From an uncultured Jannaschia sp. (GTDB lineage: Bacteria > Pseudomonadota > Alphaproteobacteria > Rhodobacterales > Rhodobacteraceae), in assembly GCF_947503795.1 (NCBI RefSeq), contig NZ_CANNEZ010000002.1, forward strand, positions 62,001 through 126,000: a DNA stretch of 64,000 nt, written 5' to 3'. Shown here piece by piece: positions 32,270 to 41,254 of the stretch. Every line of letters begins with the position of its first letter. Position 1 is the first letter of the stretch. A program made the translations under genes and the position numbers. The notes beneath the pieces are model-generated. The model saw only the letters and a list, made by a program, of their open reading frames with translations, ran no database searches and was not told where the DNA came from.

Positions 32270-33295
32270 ATGACACTCAAGACGCGACACTGGGACCGGC
32301 TGGGCAATGGCGGGCTGACCTTCACCAAACTTGGCTTCGGCACGGCCCCCTTGGGCAATCTCTACCGCGCGATCACCGACGACGAGGCCGATGCCATCCT
32401 CGACCGGGCCTGGGCGGCGGGCGTGCGCTACTACGACACCGCGCCGCTCTATGGGCTCGGCCTGTCGGAGACGCGGCTGAACCGCTTCCTGCGCGACAAG
32501 CCCCGCGACGACTACGTGCTCTCGACCAAGGTCGGCCGCTACCTTCTCCCGGCCACGCCCGAAACGCGCGACGGTCACGGCAAGTGGTTCGAGGTGCCGA
32601 ACCGAAACGAGGTCTACGACTACAGCTACGACGGCGTCATGCGTTCGCTGGAAAGCTCGTTCGAGCGGCTGGGTGTCGACCGGATCGACATCCTCTTCGC
32701 CCATGACATTGACGTCCCGAACCAGGGCAGCCGCGCGAACGTGGACGCCAAGGTCGCCCAGCTCCAGGCGGGCGGCTACCACGCCCTCGAGCAGATGCGG
32801 AAGGATGGCGCGATCACCGCATTTGGTGCCGGCGTCAACGAATGGGAGGTCTGCCAGCAGCTGGCCGAGAGTGGTGACTACGACCTCTTCCTGCTGGCGG
32901 GGCGCTATACGCTTCTGGAGCAGGAGGCGCTGACCTCCTTCCTGCCGCTCTGCGAGGCGCGGGGCATCGGCATCGTGACCGGCGGGCCCTACAACTCGGG
33001 GATCCTCGCCACCGGCCCCAAGCCCGGCGCATTCTACAATTACGAGGTGGCCGAGAAGCCGGTCCTCGACCGCGTCGCCGCCATCGAGCGGGTCTGCCAG
33101 AGCCACGGCGTCAGGCTCGTGGACGCCGCCTTCCAGTTCCCGCTCCTCCATCCCTGTACCGTCAGCGTGGTGCCCGGTGGACAGGGTGTAGCCGAGATGG
33201 ACGGCAATCTCGCGGCCGCCCGGGCCGAGATCCCAGCGGCGCTCTGGTCCGACCTCAAGTCCGAGGGCCTGATGCGCGAGGACGCGCCGACGTGA
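32270..33295 (+). CDS. Aldo/keto reductase, L-fucose (D-threo-aldose) 1-dehydrogenase-like
   Basis: A 341-residue TIM-barrel NAD(P)-dependent oxidoreductase. The catalytic tetrad is visible: Asp and Tyr in YYDTAPLYGLGLSE, Lys in LSTKVGRYL and His in ILFAHDID. The start (RLGNGGLTFTKLGFGTAPLGN) and loop GKWFEVPNRNEVYDYSYDGV are typical of the L-fucose dehydrogenase group, which oxidises L-fucose, D-arabinose or L-xylose to the lactone. The amidohydrolase after it would open that lactone. The operator-like palindrome lies upstream; GGGGAG precedes the ATG. Confidence 0.87.
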   Translation: MTLKTRHWDRLGNGGLTFTKLGFGTAPLGNLYRAITDDEADAILDRAWAAGVRYYDTAPLYGLGLSETRLNRFLRDKPRDDYVLSTKVGRYLLPATPETRDGHGKWFEVPNRNEVYDYSYDGVMRSLESSFERLGVDRIDILFAHDIDVPNQGSRANVDAKVAQLQAGGYHALEQMRKDGAITAFGAGVNEWEVCQQLAESGDYDLFLLAGRYTLLEQEALTSFLPLCEARGIGIVTGGPYNSGILATGPKPGAFYNYEVAEKPVLDRVAAIERVCQSHGVRLVDAAFQFPLLHPCTVSVVPGGQGVAEMDGNLAAARAEIPAALWSDLKSEGLMREDAPT

Positions 33296-33307
33296 ACCGC
33301 CATCCCC

Positions 33308-33362
33308 TTCGATGTTCCAGAAATATGCCGGGGGGTCCGGGGGGCTGGCCCCCCGGCCTCCT
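33308..33362. repeat. Intergenic repeat with GC hairpin between reductase and lactonase genes
   Basis: CTTCGATGTTCCAGAAATATGC is followed by a G/C hairpin (CCGGGGGGTCCGGGGGGCTGG then CCCCCCGG). It lies inside an operon, directly ahead of the amidohydrolase start at 33378. Confidence 0.65.
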
Positions 33363-33377
33363 CCGCTGCGCGCGCCC

Positions 33378-34199
33378 ATGAGAGTCGACGCGCATCACCA
33401 CCTCTGGCAGCCGCTCCGCGGCGACCACGACTGGATGCCCGAGGGCCACCCGATCCTCGACCGTCCTTACGCGCCCGCCGACCTTGCCCCGCATTTGGCC
33501 ACGCGGGCCATCGACCGCACCGTCCTCGTCCAGGCGGCCGCCACGACGCATGAGACCGAGTACATGCTGGGCCTCGCCGACGCGACGGACTGGATCGGCG
33601 GTGTCGTCGGCTGGATCGATTTCGAGGATGCGGACCAGCGCGCCACGCTCGCGCGCCTCGCCCGCCACCCGAAATTCCTCGGGGTGCGGCCCATGATCCA
33701 GGATATCCCCGACGACGACTGGATGCTCCGCGCGGATATCGCCTGGGGGTTCGAGGCGGTTGCCGCGCTGGACCTCACCTTCGACGCGCTGGGCTTCCCG
33801 CGCCACCTCGCCAACTTCCACACCATCCTGACGCGCCATCCGATGCGCTGCGTGATCGACCACGCCATGAAGCCCGACATCGCGGGTAGCGCTTTCGACG
33901 ACTGGGCCGCGGGCATGGCCCGGCTGGCGCGCGACACAACGGCCTGCGTCAAGCTGTCGGGCCTCGTGACCGAAGCCGCCGAGGACTGGAACGTGGAGGA
34001 CCTGCGCCCCTATGCGCACCACCTCTTCGAGACCTTCGGCCCGGATCGGATCATGTGGGGCAGTGACTGGCCCGTCTGCCGCCTGCGCGCCGAATACGGG
34101 GTGTGGCTCGAGGCGGCGGAGGCGCTGACGGCGGATCTTTCGCCTGCGGAGCGCGCCGCGATCTTCGGCGGAACGGCGGCGCGGTTCTACCGGCTGTGA
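33378..34199 (+). CDS. Amidohydrolase, L-fuconolactonase-like
   Basis: A 273-residue metal-dependent amidohydrolase-fold enzyme. The first metal motif is MRVDAHHHLWQP; RTVLVQAAATTHETEYML, GFPRHLANF, CVIDHAMKPDI, CVKLSGLVTEA and the final Asp in IMWGSDWPVCRLRAEYG follow in family order. This subgroup hydrolyses sugar lactones such as L-fucono-1,5-lactone and L-rhamnono-lactone. It directly follows the L-fucose-dehydrogenase-like gene, so the two together would turn the sugar into its acid. A sugar-acid dehydratase is not in view. Confidence 0.85.
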   Translation: MRVDAHHHLWQPLRGDHDWMPEGHPILDRPYAPADLAPHLATRAIDRTVLVQAAATTHETEYMLGLADATDWIGGVVGWIDFEDADQRATLARLARHPKFLGVRPMIQDIPDDDWMLRADIAWGFEAVAALDLTFDALGFPRHLANFHTILTRHPMRCVIDHAMKPDIAGSAFDDWAAGMARLARDTTACVKLSGLVTEAAEDWNVEDLRPYAHHLFETFGPDRIMWGSDWPVCRLRAEYGVWLEAAEALTADLSPAERAAIFGGTAARFYRL

Positions 34200-34206
34200 A
34201 GGCGTG

Positions 34207-34273
34207 GGGGGGGGGCTCTGCCCCCCGCCGCCCTCCGGGCGACTCCCCCCGAGGTATTTCAGGCCAGAGGACG
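34207..34273 (+). repeat. Dispersed intergenic repeat, full two-part copy
   Basis: The hairpin GGGGGCTCTGCCCCCC (about 34212-34227) is followed by CCCCGAGGTATTTCAGGCC and AGAGGACGAGG. It has the same two parts and order as the copy at 13804-13855 (minus strand). It lies between the convergent lactonase and kinase genes. Confidence 0.75.
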
Positions 34274-34277
34274 AGGC

Positions 34278-35063
34278 TCAGCGCGGTGTGGAGACATGCC
34301 GCGCGGCATGGGCTTGGGCGGCGCCGAGTGCGTCTTCCAGCGACACGCCCGCGTCCAGCGCCGCCGAGAGCGCGCCGCAGAACGCATCGCCCGCACCGTG
34401 GCTCGAGACCACCTCGACCGCCCGGGCCGGCATCTCCGTCACGACGTCGCCCCGGTGCAGCGCCAGCCCATCGGCGCCCTTGGTCACGACCGTCGCCCAC
34501 GCGCCGAAGGCCGTCGCCCCCATCTGCGCCGCCTCGACCCGGTTCACGACCAGCACGTCGACCCGCGCCATCAGCGTGGCGTCCACCCCCCGCGCGGGCG
34601 CCGCGTTCAGGATCAGCGTCGCGCTCGGCGGCAGCGCGTGGGCCAGCGCGAGGTTCGCGGCCGCGGGCACTTCGTTCTGGATCAACGCGATGGTCACGTC
34701 TGCGGGCAACTCGCCCGGCATCGCGGCCGCGTTCGCCCCCGTGACGACGACCGCTCCGTATTCGCCCGTGGCGGTCTCGATGGCCACCGACATGCCCGAC
34801 GCCCCCGCCACCCGCGCGACGCGGTCCCGGTCCACGCCCGCCTCGTCCAGCACGGCCAGCATCCGTGCGCCCGGATCGTCCGACCCGACCGCGCCCGCGA
34901 ACGCCACCCGCGCGCCGCAGGCCGCCGCCGCCACGGCCTGATTGCCGCCCTTGCCGCCGAAGCGGTAATCGACGTCCTGGCCGGGTAGCGTCTCATCGAG
35001 CGCGGGCAGCCGGGCGGCCCGGACCACCACGTCCCAATGCAGCGATCCGAGGACGAGGATCAT
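34278..35063 (-). CDS. PfkB-family sugar kinase (ribokinase-like), second copy
   Basis: A 261-residue PfkB kinase, shorter than the ribokinase at 16954-17868. Motifs: VDYRFGGKGGNQAVAAAACG near residue 31, IALIQNEVPAAANLA, VLVVNRVEAAQMG, and the catalytic EVVSSHGAGDAFCGAL near 215. The usual TTGAGD triad reads SHGAGD, a change shared by some family members. It follows the TIM-barrel isomerase by 9 bases and the GntR gene, suggesting that isomerase and kinase act in sequence on the same sugar. Confidence 0.84.
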   Translation of the reverse strand: MILVLGSLHWDVVVRAARLPALDETLPGQDVDYRFGGKGGNQAVAAAACGARVAFAGAVGSDDPGARMLAVLDEAGVDRDRVARVAGASGMSVAIETATGEYGAVVVTGANAAAMPGELPADVTIALIQNEVPAAANLALAHALPPSATLILNAAPARGVDATLMARVDVLVVNRVEAAQMGATAFGAWATVVTKGADGLALHRGDVVTEMPARAVEVVSSHGAGDAFCGALSAALDAGVSLEDALGAAQAHAARHVSTPR

Positions 35064-35072
35064 GCGCCCCGC

Positions 35073-36050
35073 TCACGCACCGAAGAGCGCCCGCGCCACG
35101 ATCCGCTGCGACGTGGCCCCGTCCTGCCGCGCGATAGCGTCCCGCAACTCGGGCAGCGCGCCGATCTCGCCCGCGAGCGTGCGCAGCCGCTCGACCAGCG
35201 CGAGGTTCGTGCGCGCCTCCTCGACCGGGTTCAGCCCGCCATGGTCGGGGAAGGTGTCGAAATAGATCGCGCCGTCATAGCCGATCCGCTCCAGTTCCAC
35301 GAAGAGCTCGATCGTCGCCACGGGATGCACCGTCCCCACCATCAGCCCGTCGTCGCGCTTGCCGTAGCCGTCGTTCAGATGCACGCCCAGCAGGCGCGAA
35401 TGCCGCGCGATCAGGTGGGCGGCATGGGCCGGCATCTCGTCGGCATAGAGGACATGGGCGAAGTCGAGCGTGACGCCGAGGTTCGACCGATCCGCCTCGC
35501 GCACGCCCAGAAGCGTCGTGCCCACATCGGGCATCAGCGCGTAGGCGCGCGGCTCGTTCGGCTTGTATTCGATGGCGACGTCCATCCCCGGGTCGTGATC
35601 GGCGACGGCCTGCATCGCGGCGATCGTGTCGTCCCACATGCGACCATACTCGCCCTGGAACGCGTAATCGAACCCGTCCTGACCCATCCAGAGCGTCATC
35701 ACCGTTCCGCCCAGCGCCCGGCAGGCATCCATGCCGCGCTTCGTCAGGTCGACGGCCTTGGCGCGCAGTCCCGCATCCGGGTTGGTGAATGCCCCGATCA
35801 TGAAGCCCGGCTCGGTGTAGTAGCGCATCGCCACACCGTTCAGCGTCATGCCCGCATCGCCCAGCATCGCGCCCAGCGTCTCGGGTGTCTGGCCTTCGAA
35901 ATGGTCGGGATAGTTGAGGTCGGCGGTGTCGAGCCCGCCGACCTGCCCCGCCGCGGCGATCATGCCCGCGATGCCCCCGCCCAGATCGCCCGCCATCGGC
36001 TTGAACGCGTTGAGCCGCGCGGCATAGCGCGGGCGGTTCGGAATGGTCAT
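35073..36050 (-). CDS. Sugar isomerase/epimerase, TIM-barrel (xylose-isomerase-like)
   Basis: A 325-residue TIM barrel of the AP-endonuclease-2/xylose-isomerase-like family. Likely metal ligands are in VAIEYKPNEPRAY (Glu), LGVTLDFAHVLYADEMP (Asp, His), LLGVHLNDGYGKRDDGL (His, Asp) and IYFDTFPDH (Asp). Such proteins interconvert ketoses and aldoses or epimerise them. Its ATG overlaps the GntR stop codon by four bases and the ribokinase-like gene follows at once. The substrate is presumably the sugar of the surrounding regulon. Confidence 0.83.
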   Translation of the reverse strand: MTIPNRPRYAARLNAFKPMAGDLGGGIAGMIAAAGQVGGLDTADLNYPDHFEGQTPETLGAMLGDAGMTLNGVAMRYYTEPGFMIGAFTNPDAGLRAKAVDLTKRGMDACRALGGTVMTLWMGQDGFDYAFQGEYGRMWDDTIAAMQAVADHDPGMDVAIEYKPNEPRAYALMPDVGTTLLGVREADRSNLGVTLDFAHVLYADEMPAHAAHLIARHSRLLGVHLNDGYGKRDDGLMVGTVHPVATIELFVELERIGYDGAIYFDTFPDHGGLNPVEEARTNLALVERLRTLAGEIGALPELRDAIARQDGATSQRIVARALFGA

Positions 36051-36781
36051 GGGCGGTCCACTTGCGAAGGGGTCGGGTCGGTCGAGAAGAGGTCGGGCCT
36101 TGCGGCTTCCAGCGGGGTCAGGAAGGTCATCAGCTGCGCGAGGTGGTGCCGCATCGCCGCGCGGGCGGCGGCCCCGTCGCGCGCAGCCAGCGCCGCGACG
36201 ATGGCGCGATGCTCGGCCAGCGTCTCGGCCACGCGGTCGCCCATCGGCAGGATCAGGCGGCGGGCGCGGTCGACGTGGACCCAGGCCGTGTCGGACACGC
36301 GGGCCAGCCGCTGGAAGCCCGTGAAGTCGAGCAGCATCCGGTGCATCTCGCCGTCGAGCGCGTAGAAGCCCGGAAAATCGCCATCCTCGACCATCACGCC
36401 CTGCAGGCGCAGGTTCCGGCGCAGGTCGGTCAGTTGCGCGTCGGTGATCCGGGGGGCGAGGTGGTCGATGGCGGCCAGCTCGATCGCCTCGCGCAGGAAC
36501 GCGCCCTCGCGGATCTCGGCCATCGAGAGGCGGGCGACGAAGCTGCCGGCCTGGGGGACGACATCGACCAGCGCTTCGGTCGCGAGCCGGGTGACCGCCT
36601 CGGAGACGGGCGAGCGCGAGACGCCCAGCATGCCACAGATCTCCTCCTTGCGGAGCGCGGCGCCGGGATCGACGCGAAGCTCGACGATCGCCTCGCGGAG
36701 CGCCAGATAGGTGCGCCGCGCGAGCGTGCCCTCGTAGCTGTCGAGGGGGCGGAGCGTGATCGTGGGGGCATCGGCCGACAT
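36047..36781 (-). CDS. GntR-family (FadR subfamily) regulator of the sugar genes
   Basis: A 244-residue regulator. The N-terminal winged helix (residues about 20-85) includes TYLALREAIVELRVDPGAAL and EEICGMLGVSRSPVSEAVTR; the C-terminal FCD domain is all-alpha, with likely metal or ligand residues in LDGEMHRMLLDFTG, ETLAEHRAIVAAL and AAMRHHLAQLM. A palindrome identical in type to three others in the sugar regulon overlaps its own start codon, so it probably represses itself and the transport and catabolic genes until a sugar-acid inducer appears. It heads an operon with the isomerase and kinase. The identity of the inducer is unknown. Confidence 0.88.
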   Translation of the reverse strand: MSADAPTITLRPLDSYEGTLARRTYLALREAIVELRVDPGAALRKEEICGMLGVSRSPVSEAVTRLATEALVDVVPQAGSFVARLSMAEIREGAFLREAIELAAIDHLAPRITDAQLTDLRRNLRLQGVMVEDGDFPGFYALDGEMHRMLLDFTGFQRLARVSDTAWVHVDRARRLILPMGDRVAETLAEHRAIVAALAARDGAAARAAMRHHLAQLMTFLTPLEAARPDLFSTDPTPSQVDRP

Positions 36782-36792
36782 GCTAGCATGCT
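36777..36792. promoter_or_regulatory. GntR-type operator candidate, site B (autoregulatory)
   Basis: GACATGCTAGCATGCT has a perfect 12-base palindromic core CATGCTAGCATG. It overlaps the GntR start codon (36779-36781), so a bound repressor would block transcription or leaderless initiation. Best conserved of the four sites. Confidence 0.72.
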
Positions 36793-36834
36793 ACGTCGTC
36801 GCACCCGCCCCGGCAATCGCGCGCCTCGGGTCGG

Positions 36835-37635
36835 TCAGGCCGCGCCCCGGACGACCGGAAACCAGTCCTCGCGCAGCCGCTCGCCGGCCGCCATCCCGTG
36901 ACCGGGAAAGGGCGGCGAGGTGGGGCCGGGCCGGTCCACGACCCGCGCATCGTCACCGACGTAGCGGAGCGAGAAGGCCCGCCGCCGCCGCTCGGCCACG
37001 TTGCCCCGCGCCCCGTGCAGCGTGTCGAACGAGAAGGCTACGGCGTCGCCCGGTGCCATCTCCCATTCGAGGACGCGCATCCCCTCGGCATCGGGGTCCG
37101 GCACCGGGCGGTAGTCGCCGGGAAAGAATGCCTCCTCCGACAGCCAGCGGGTCGGAAGCACCGGCCGGTCCCAGAGATGCGAGCCCGCGACCAGCCGCAG
37201 CGTGGCTTCCCGCACCGGGTCGAGCGGCACCCAGAAGCTGACCGTCTGGCGCCCGCCGACGAAGTAGTAGGGACCGTCCTGATGCCACGGCGTGGCGCGC
37301 GCGGTCCCCGGCTCCTTGACCAGCACGTGGTCGTGGAAGAGCTGCACCCGTTTGGACCGCATCAGGGCGGCGGCGGCCCCAGCGATGACCGGGTCCCGCG
37401 CGACCGTCTCGAAGGGAGGGATGCGGTGCCAGTTCACGTAGTCGTCGAAGAAGCGCCCGGCTTCGCCCGCCACCGTGTTCTCGGCGGCATGGGGGCCCGG
37501 CGCGATCATGTTATGCGCCACGCCATCGCGCAGATCCTCGACATGGGGCGCAAACAGGCCACGCAGCACCACGGCGCCGTCGCGGGCGAAGGCGGCGGCG
37601 ATCTCGGGGGTGACGATGTTCTCGGTATGGTCCAT
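36835..37635 (-). CDS. Phytanoyl-CoA dioxygenase (PhyH) family protein
   Basis: A 266-residue Fe(II)/2-oxoglutarate oxygenase. The iron triad is in TPWHQDGPYYFVGG (His and Asp) and FDTLHGARGN (distal His); RRRAFSLRYVGDDARV supplies the 2-oxoglutarate arginine. LFHDHVLVKEPG is a PhyH-family signature. Start ATG 37635 gives MDHTENIVTPEIAAAFARDG, a usual PhyH beginning. It lies behind the GntR promoter region but in its own unit, 54 bases upstream of the gntR start on the same strand. It may hydroxylate a substrate of the adjacent pathway; the target is unknown. Confidence 0.85.
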   Translation of the reverse strand: MDHTENIVTPEIAAAFARDGAVVLRGLFAPHVEDLRDGVAHNMIAPGPHAAENTVAGEAGRFFDDYVNWHRIPPFETVARDPVIAGAAAALMRSKRVQLFHDHVLVKEPGTARATPWHQDGPYYFVGGRQTVSFWVPLDPVREATLRLVAGSHLWDRPVLPTRWLSEEAFFPGDYRPVPDPDAEGMRVLEWEMAPGDAVAFSFDTLHGARGNVAERRRRAFSLRYVGDDARVVDRPGPTSPPFPGHGMAAGERLREDWFPVVRGAA

Positions 37636-37754
37636 CCGACATCCATGCCTGCGGCGCGGCGATCCGTCCAGCCCCGCGACGCGACGTGACGCTGGAATCG
37701 CGGCCCGGCCCATCCTAGATCGATGACGCAGGAGACCCGGAGCGGAGCGCCGCG

Positions 37755-38219
37755 ATGCGACTGATCGTCAACGGAATATCCCGGGACATCGATGTGGAGC
37801 CCGACATGCCGCTCCTGTGGGTGCTGCGCGACGAACTGGGGTTGCACGGCACGAAATACGGCTGCGGTATCGCGGCCTGCGGTGCCTGCACCGTGCATCT
37901 GGACGGGGTCGCCACCCGGTCCTGCCAGGTCTGGGCCGAGGACGCGGCGGGCGTCGAGATCACCACCATCGAAGGGCTGGGCACGCCCGACGCGCCCCAT
38001 CCGGTCCAGGCGGCATGGATCGAGACGCAGGTCGCGCAATGCGGCTACTGCCAGTCGGGCCAGATCATGCAGGCCGCCGACCTTCTGGCGACGACGCCCG
38101 ATCCCACCGATGCCGAGATCGACGCGGCGATGGACGGCAATCTCTGTCGCTGCGCCACCTATCCGCGCATCCGTGCCGCGATCCGGCGCGCGGCGGCGCT
38201 GCGAGCGGAGCGCGCGTGA
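37755..38219 (+). CDS. [2Fe-2S] subunit of a molybdenum hydroxylase (IorA-like)
   Basis: A 154-residue small subunit of the xanthine oxidase family. The N-terminal plant-type ferredoxin cluster is held by [20 protein letters not shown] plus Cys in TRSCQ; the C-terminal cluster by [10 protein letters not shown] and [11 protein letters not shown]. This is the two-cluster layout of isoquinoline 1-oxidoreductase alpha and related dehydrogenases. It passes electrons from the molybdenum subunit encoded next, whose ATG overlaps its stop. No FAD subunit gene is present, which fits the IorAB group that donates to cytochrome c or a membrane carrier. Confidence 0.9.
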   Translation: MRLIVNGISRDIDVEPDMPLLWVLRDELGLHGTKYGCGIAACGACTVHLDGVATRSCQVWAEDAAGVEITTIEGLGTPDAPHPVQAAWIETQVAQCGYCQSGQIMQAADLLATTPDPTDAEIDAAMDGNLCRCATYPRIRAAIRRAAALRAERA

Positions 38220-40450
38220 TGGCGTCGGTCGGGAAAATCGCGCGGCGGACCTTCTTCGTCGGCTCGGTCGCCATCGCGGGAGGCGTGGCCTTCGGCACGT
38301 GGCTCTACCGGCGCGAGGGCGCGAACCCGCTCCTTGCCGATCTTCCCGAGGGCGCATCCGCGCTGACGCCCTATGTCCGGATCGACGCCGAGGGCGTGAC
38401 GCTCATCACCCCGCGGGCCGATGTCGGACAGGGCGCGACCTCGATCCAGGCCTACCTGCTGGCCGAGGAGCTGGACGTCGATCCGCTGACCGTGCGCACC
38501 GATCCGGGGCCTGCCTCGGGCGCCTACTGGAACGGCAAGGTCGCCGCCGAGGGCTTTCCGCTGGCCGCTTGGGACGACGGCATCGCCGCCCGGACAGGGC
38601 GTGTGGCCTCGGACGTGGTGGGCAAGCTTGCGGGGCTGCACCTGACCGGAGGCTCGACCACGGTGCCCGACGCCTATGATCGTCTCCGCGCCGCCGGGGC
38701 GTCGGCCCGCGAGACGCTCAAGGCGGCCGCCGCCCTGCGACTGGGCGTAGACGTGGCCGGTCTTTCGACCGCCGACGGCGCCGTGATCGGCCCCGACGGT
38801 GCGATCCCCTATACCGACCTCGCTGCCGAGGCCGCGGCCCTCGACCCCGTCGCCGCCGTGCCGCGCGATCCGTCCGAATGGCGCTGGCTCGGGCGCGACC
38901 ACCGGCGCACCGACATCGTCGCGAAATCCACCGGCACGGCGCGCTACGGCACCGATATGGACCTGCCCGACATGCTCCATGCCACCGTTGTCGCCAACCC
39001 GACCCTCGGCGGGGGCGTCGCCCGCGTCGACAGCACCGAGGCGGAGGCGATGCGCGGCGTCGTCGCGATCCACCGTATCACCGACGGCGTTGCGGTCGTG
39101 GCCGACAACACCTGGCGCGCCATGCGCGCGGCCGAGGCCGTCACCCTTGATTGGGGCACGCCCACCGCCCCCGCCACGACCGACGCGCATTGGGCCGCCC
39201 ATGCCGCCGCCCTGACCGAGGACACCCGCGACAGCCGTTTCGCCGATGACGGCGATGTCGCCGCCGCGACCGGCGACGCCTTCACGGCCGAGTACGGCGC
39301 GCCCTACCTGCATCACGCGCCGATGGAGCCCGCCAACGCCACCATCCGCTACACGCCCGAACGCACCGACATCTGGACCGGGACGCAGGTGCCGACCTTC
39401 GCCCGCGCCGCCGTGGCCGAGATCACCGGCCAGGACGCCGAGGCCGTCCACCTCAATAACCTTCCGTCGGGCGGCAGCTTCGGCCACCGGCTCGAGATGC
39501 TTTGGGTCCGGCAGACCGCCGAGATCGCGCGGCATCATCCGGGCCGTCCCGTCCGCATGACCTGGTCGCGTGAAGAAGACATGTCCCACCCGTTCCTGCG
39601 CCCCATGGCGGTCGCGCGCGGTGCGGGCACCACCGGCGGCGGCGAGGTCCGCAGCCTCGACCTCGCCATCGCGGCGCAATCCGTTTCCGAAAGCCAGGTC
39701 GCACGGCTGGGCTTTCCGCCCGTCGGACCCGACCTCGCCATCGTTGCCGCCGCATGGGATGCGCCCTACGCGCTGCCCGACCGTCGCGTCACCGGCCACA
39801 GGGTCCCCGCGACCGTGCCTGTCTCGTCCTGGCGGTCGGTTGGGGCGTCGCATAACGGCTTCTTCACCGAAACCCTGATGGACGAGCTGATCCACCAGGC
39901 CGGCGCCGATCCCGTGGCCGAGCGCCTGCGCCTGATCCACCACGCCCCGTCCCGCTCCGTCCTCGAGACCGTCGCCGACATGGCGTCCTGGGACGGCCCG
40001 ACGCCCGCTCCGGGCCGGGGCCGCGGCGTGGCCTTCACCTTCTCCTTCGGGGTGCCCTGCGCCCAGATCGTGGATATCGAGGAGACCGACGCCGGTCTTC
40101 GCATCACCGACCTCTGGATCGCCGCCGAGGTCGGGCGCGTTCTCGACCCGGTCAATCTCGAGGCGCAGCTCTCGGGCGGCGCGCTCTTCGGGATGGGGCA
40201 CGCGATGCACGCGGCGATCACGTTCGACGGTGGCATCCCGCAGGAGCGCAACTTCGACAGCTATCCGAGCCTGCGCATGGCCCAGATCCCCCGCGTGCAT
40301 GTCCGCGCGCTGGGCACGACCGGCGCGATCCGGGGTGCGGGCGAGCCGGGCCTGCCGCCCGCCGCCCCCGCGCTGGGCAATGCAATCTTCGCGGCCACGG
40401 GTCAGCGCCTGCGCCGGATGCCCTTCGCCGACACCGTTCGCTTCGCCTGA
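38219..40450 (+). CDS. Molybdopterin-binding subunit of a molybdenum hydroxylase (IorB-like)
   Basis: A 743-residue molybdenum cofactor subunit. The N-terminus ([19 protein letters not shown]) is a twin-arginine-like signal or anchor, typical of IorB-type proteins acting in the periplasm. Later motifs: [51 protein letters not shown] and the C-terminal [20 protein letters not shown], which holds the catalytic glutamate. The enzyme should hydroxylate an aldehyde or N-heterocycle. Its ATG overlaps the small-subunit stop (TGATG). The substrate is unknown. Confidence 0.89.
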   Translation: MASVGKIARRTFFVGSVAIAGGVAFGTWLYRREGANPLLADLPEGASALTPYVRIDAEGVTLITPRADVGQGATSIQAYLLAEELDVDPLTVRTDPGPASGAYWNGKVAAEGFPLAAWDDGIAARTGRVASDVVGKLAGLHLTGGSTTVPDAYDRLRAAGASARETLKAAAALRLGVDVAGLSTADGAVIGPDGAIPYTDLAAEAAALDPVAAVPRDPSEWRWLGRDHRRTDIVAKSTGTARYGTDMDLPDMLHATVVANPTLGGGVARVDSTEAEAMRGVVAIHRITDGVAVVADNTWRAMRAAEAVTLDWGTPTAPATTDAHWAAHAAALTEDTRDSRFADDGDVAAATGDAFTAEYGAPYLHHAPMEPANATIRYTPERTDIWTGTQVPTFARAAVAEITGQDAEAVHLNNLPSGGSFGHRLEMLWVRQTAEIARHHPGRPVRMTWSREEDMSHPFLRPMAVARGAGTTGGGEVRSLDLAIAAQSVSESQVARLGFPPVGPDLAIVAAAWDAPYALPDRRVTGHRVPATVPVSSWRSVGASHNGFFTETLMDELIHQAGADPVAERLRLIHHAPSRSVLETVADMASWDGPTPAPGRGRGVAFTFSFGVPCAQIVDIEETDAGLRITDLWIAAEVGRVLDPVNLEAQLSGGALFGMGHAMHAAITFDGGIPQERNFDSYPSLRMAQIPRVHVRALGTTGAIRGAGEPGLPPAAPALGNAIFAATGQRLRRMPFADTVRFA

Positions 40451-40489
40451 CCGCTGGACGGGTGCGCGGCGCGCGCGTAGGGCGGTGCC

Positions 40490-41143
40490 ATGACCGATGC
40501 GCCCCTGCCCTACGCCGCCTACGTGTTCGACCTCGACGGCACGCTGATCGACAGCGCGCCGGGCATCCACGCCGCCGTTGTCGCGATGTGTGCCGAGCTG
40601 GACCTGCCGGCGCCCGACCTCAAGACCATGACCGGCTTCATCGGCAACGGGGTTCCGACCCTGATCGCCCGCGTGCTGGCCTGGGCCGAGGCCGATCCCG
40701 ACCGTCACCCGGATGCGCTCGCCGCCTTCACCCGCGCCTACGAGGCCGATCCCGCGGGCGGCACGACGATCCTGCCCGGTGTCCCCGAGACGCTGCGCGC
40801 GCTGGCCGCGCGGGGCGCGCGGATCGGGCTCTGCACCAACAAGCCTGCCGCACCGGCCCGCGCCATTCTCGACCTTCTGGCGCTCGGCCCCTTCCACGCG
40901 GTCGCGGGCGGCGACACGCTGACCGTCCACAAGCCCGACCCCGCGCCGCTTCTGCATGTCATCGCGGCCCTCGGCGCGACCCCCGACACGACGCTCTATA
41001 TCGGCGACTCTGCGGTGGACTGGACGACGGCGGACGCGGCGAGTGTCGACTACGCCCATCTTCATGGCGGCTATCAGAACGGCCGCATCCCCGCCCATGG
41101 CCCGGTGCAATGGATCGACACCCTGCCCGATCTTCTGCCCTGA
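40490..41143 (+). CDS. HAD phosphatase, phosphoglycolate phosphatase-like
   Basis: A 217-residue HAD-superfamily hydrolase. Motif I is YVFDLDGTLIDSAPG (nucleophile Asp), motif II LCTNKP, motif III Lys in VHKPDP, motif IV YIGDSAVDWTTA. A helical cap lies between residues 20 and 95. The family removes phosphate from 2-phosphoglycolate produced by DNA repair or photorespiration. Homologues in this family are often called Gph. It starts 39 bases after the molybdenum subunit gene. A second HAD phosphatase lies at 49641-50411. Confidence 0.87.
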   Translation: MTDAPLPYAAYVFDLDGTLIDSAPGIHAAVVAMCAELDLPAPDLKTMTGFIGNGVPTLIARVLAWAEADPDRHPDALAAFTRAYEADPAGGTTILPGVPETLRALAARGARIGLCTNKPAAPARAILDLLALGPFHAVAGGDTLTVHKPDPAPLLHVIAALGATPDTTLYIGDSAVDWTTADAASVDYAHLHGGYQNGRIPAHGPVQWIDTLPDLLP

Positions 41144-41254
41144 GGCGACGCGCGATTTGCAAGTGATTCGCGAAAAGCCTATGTTCGGGGCATCAGACGT
41201 CATAAAAATACGGCGCCGGGGCGGTTGAACCCCCGGCCGATTGGGGACGAACAG

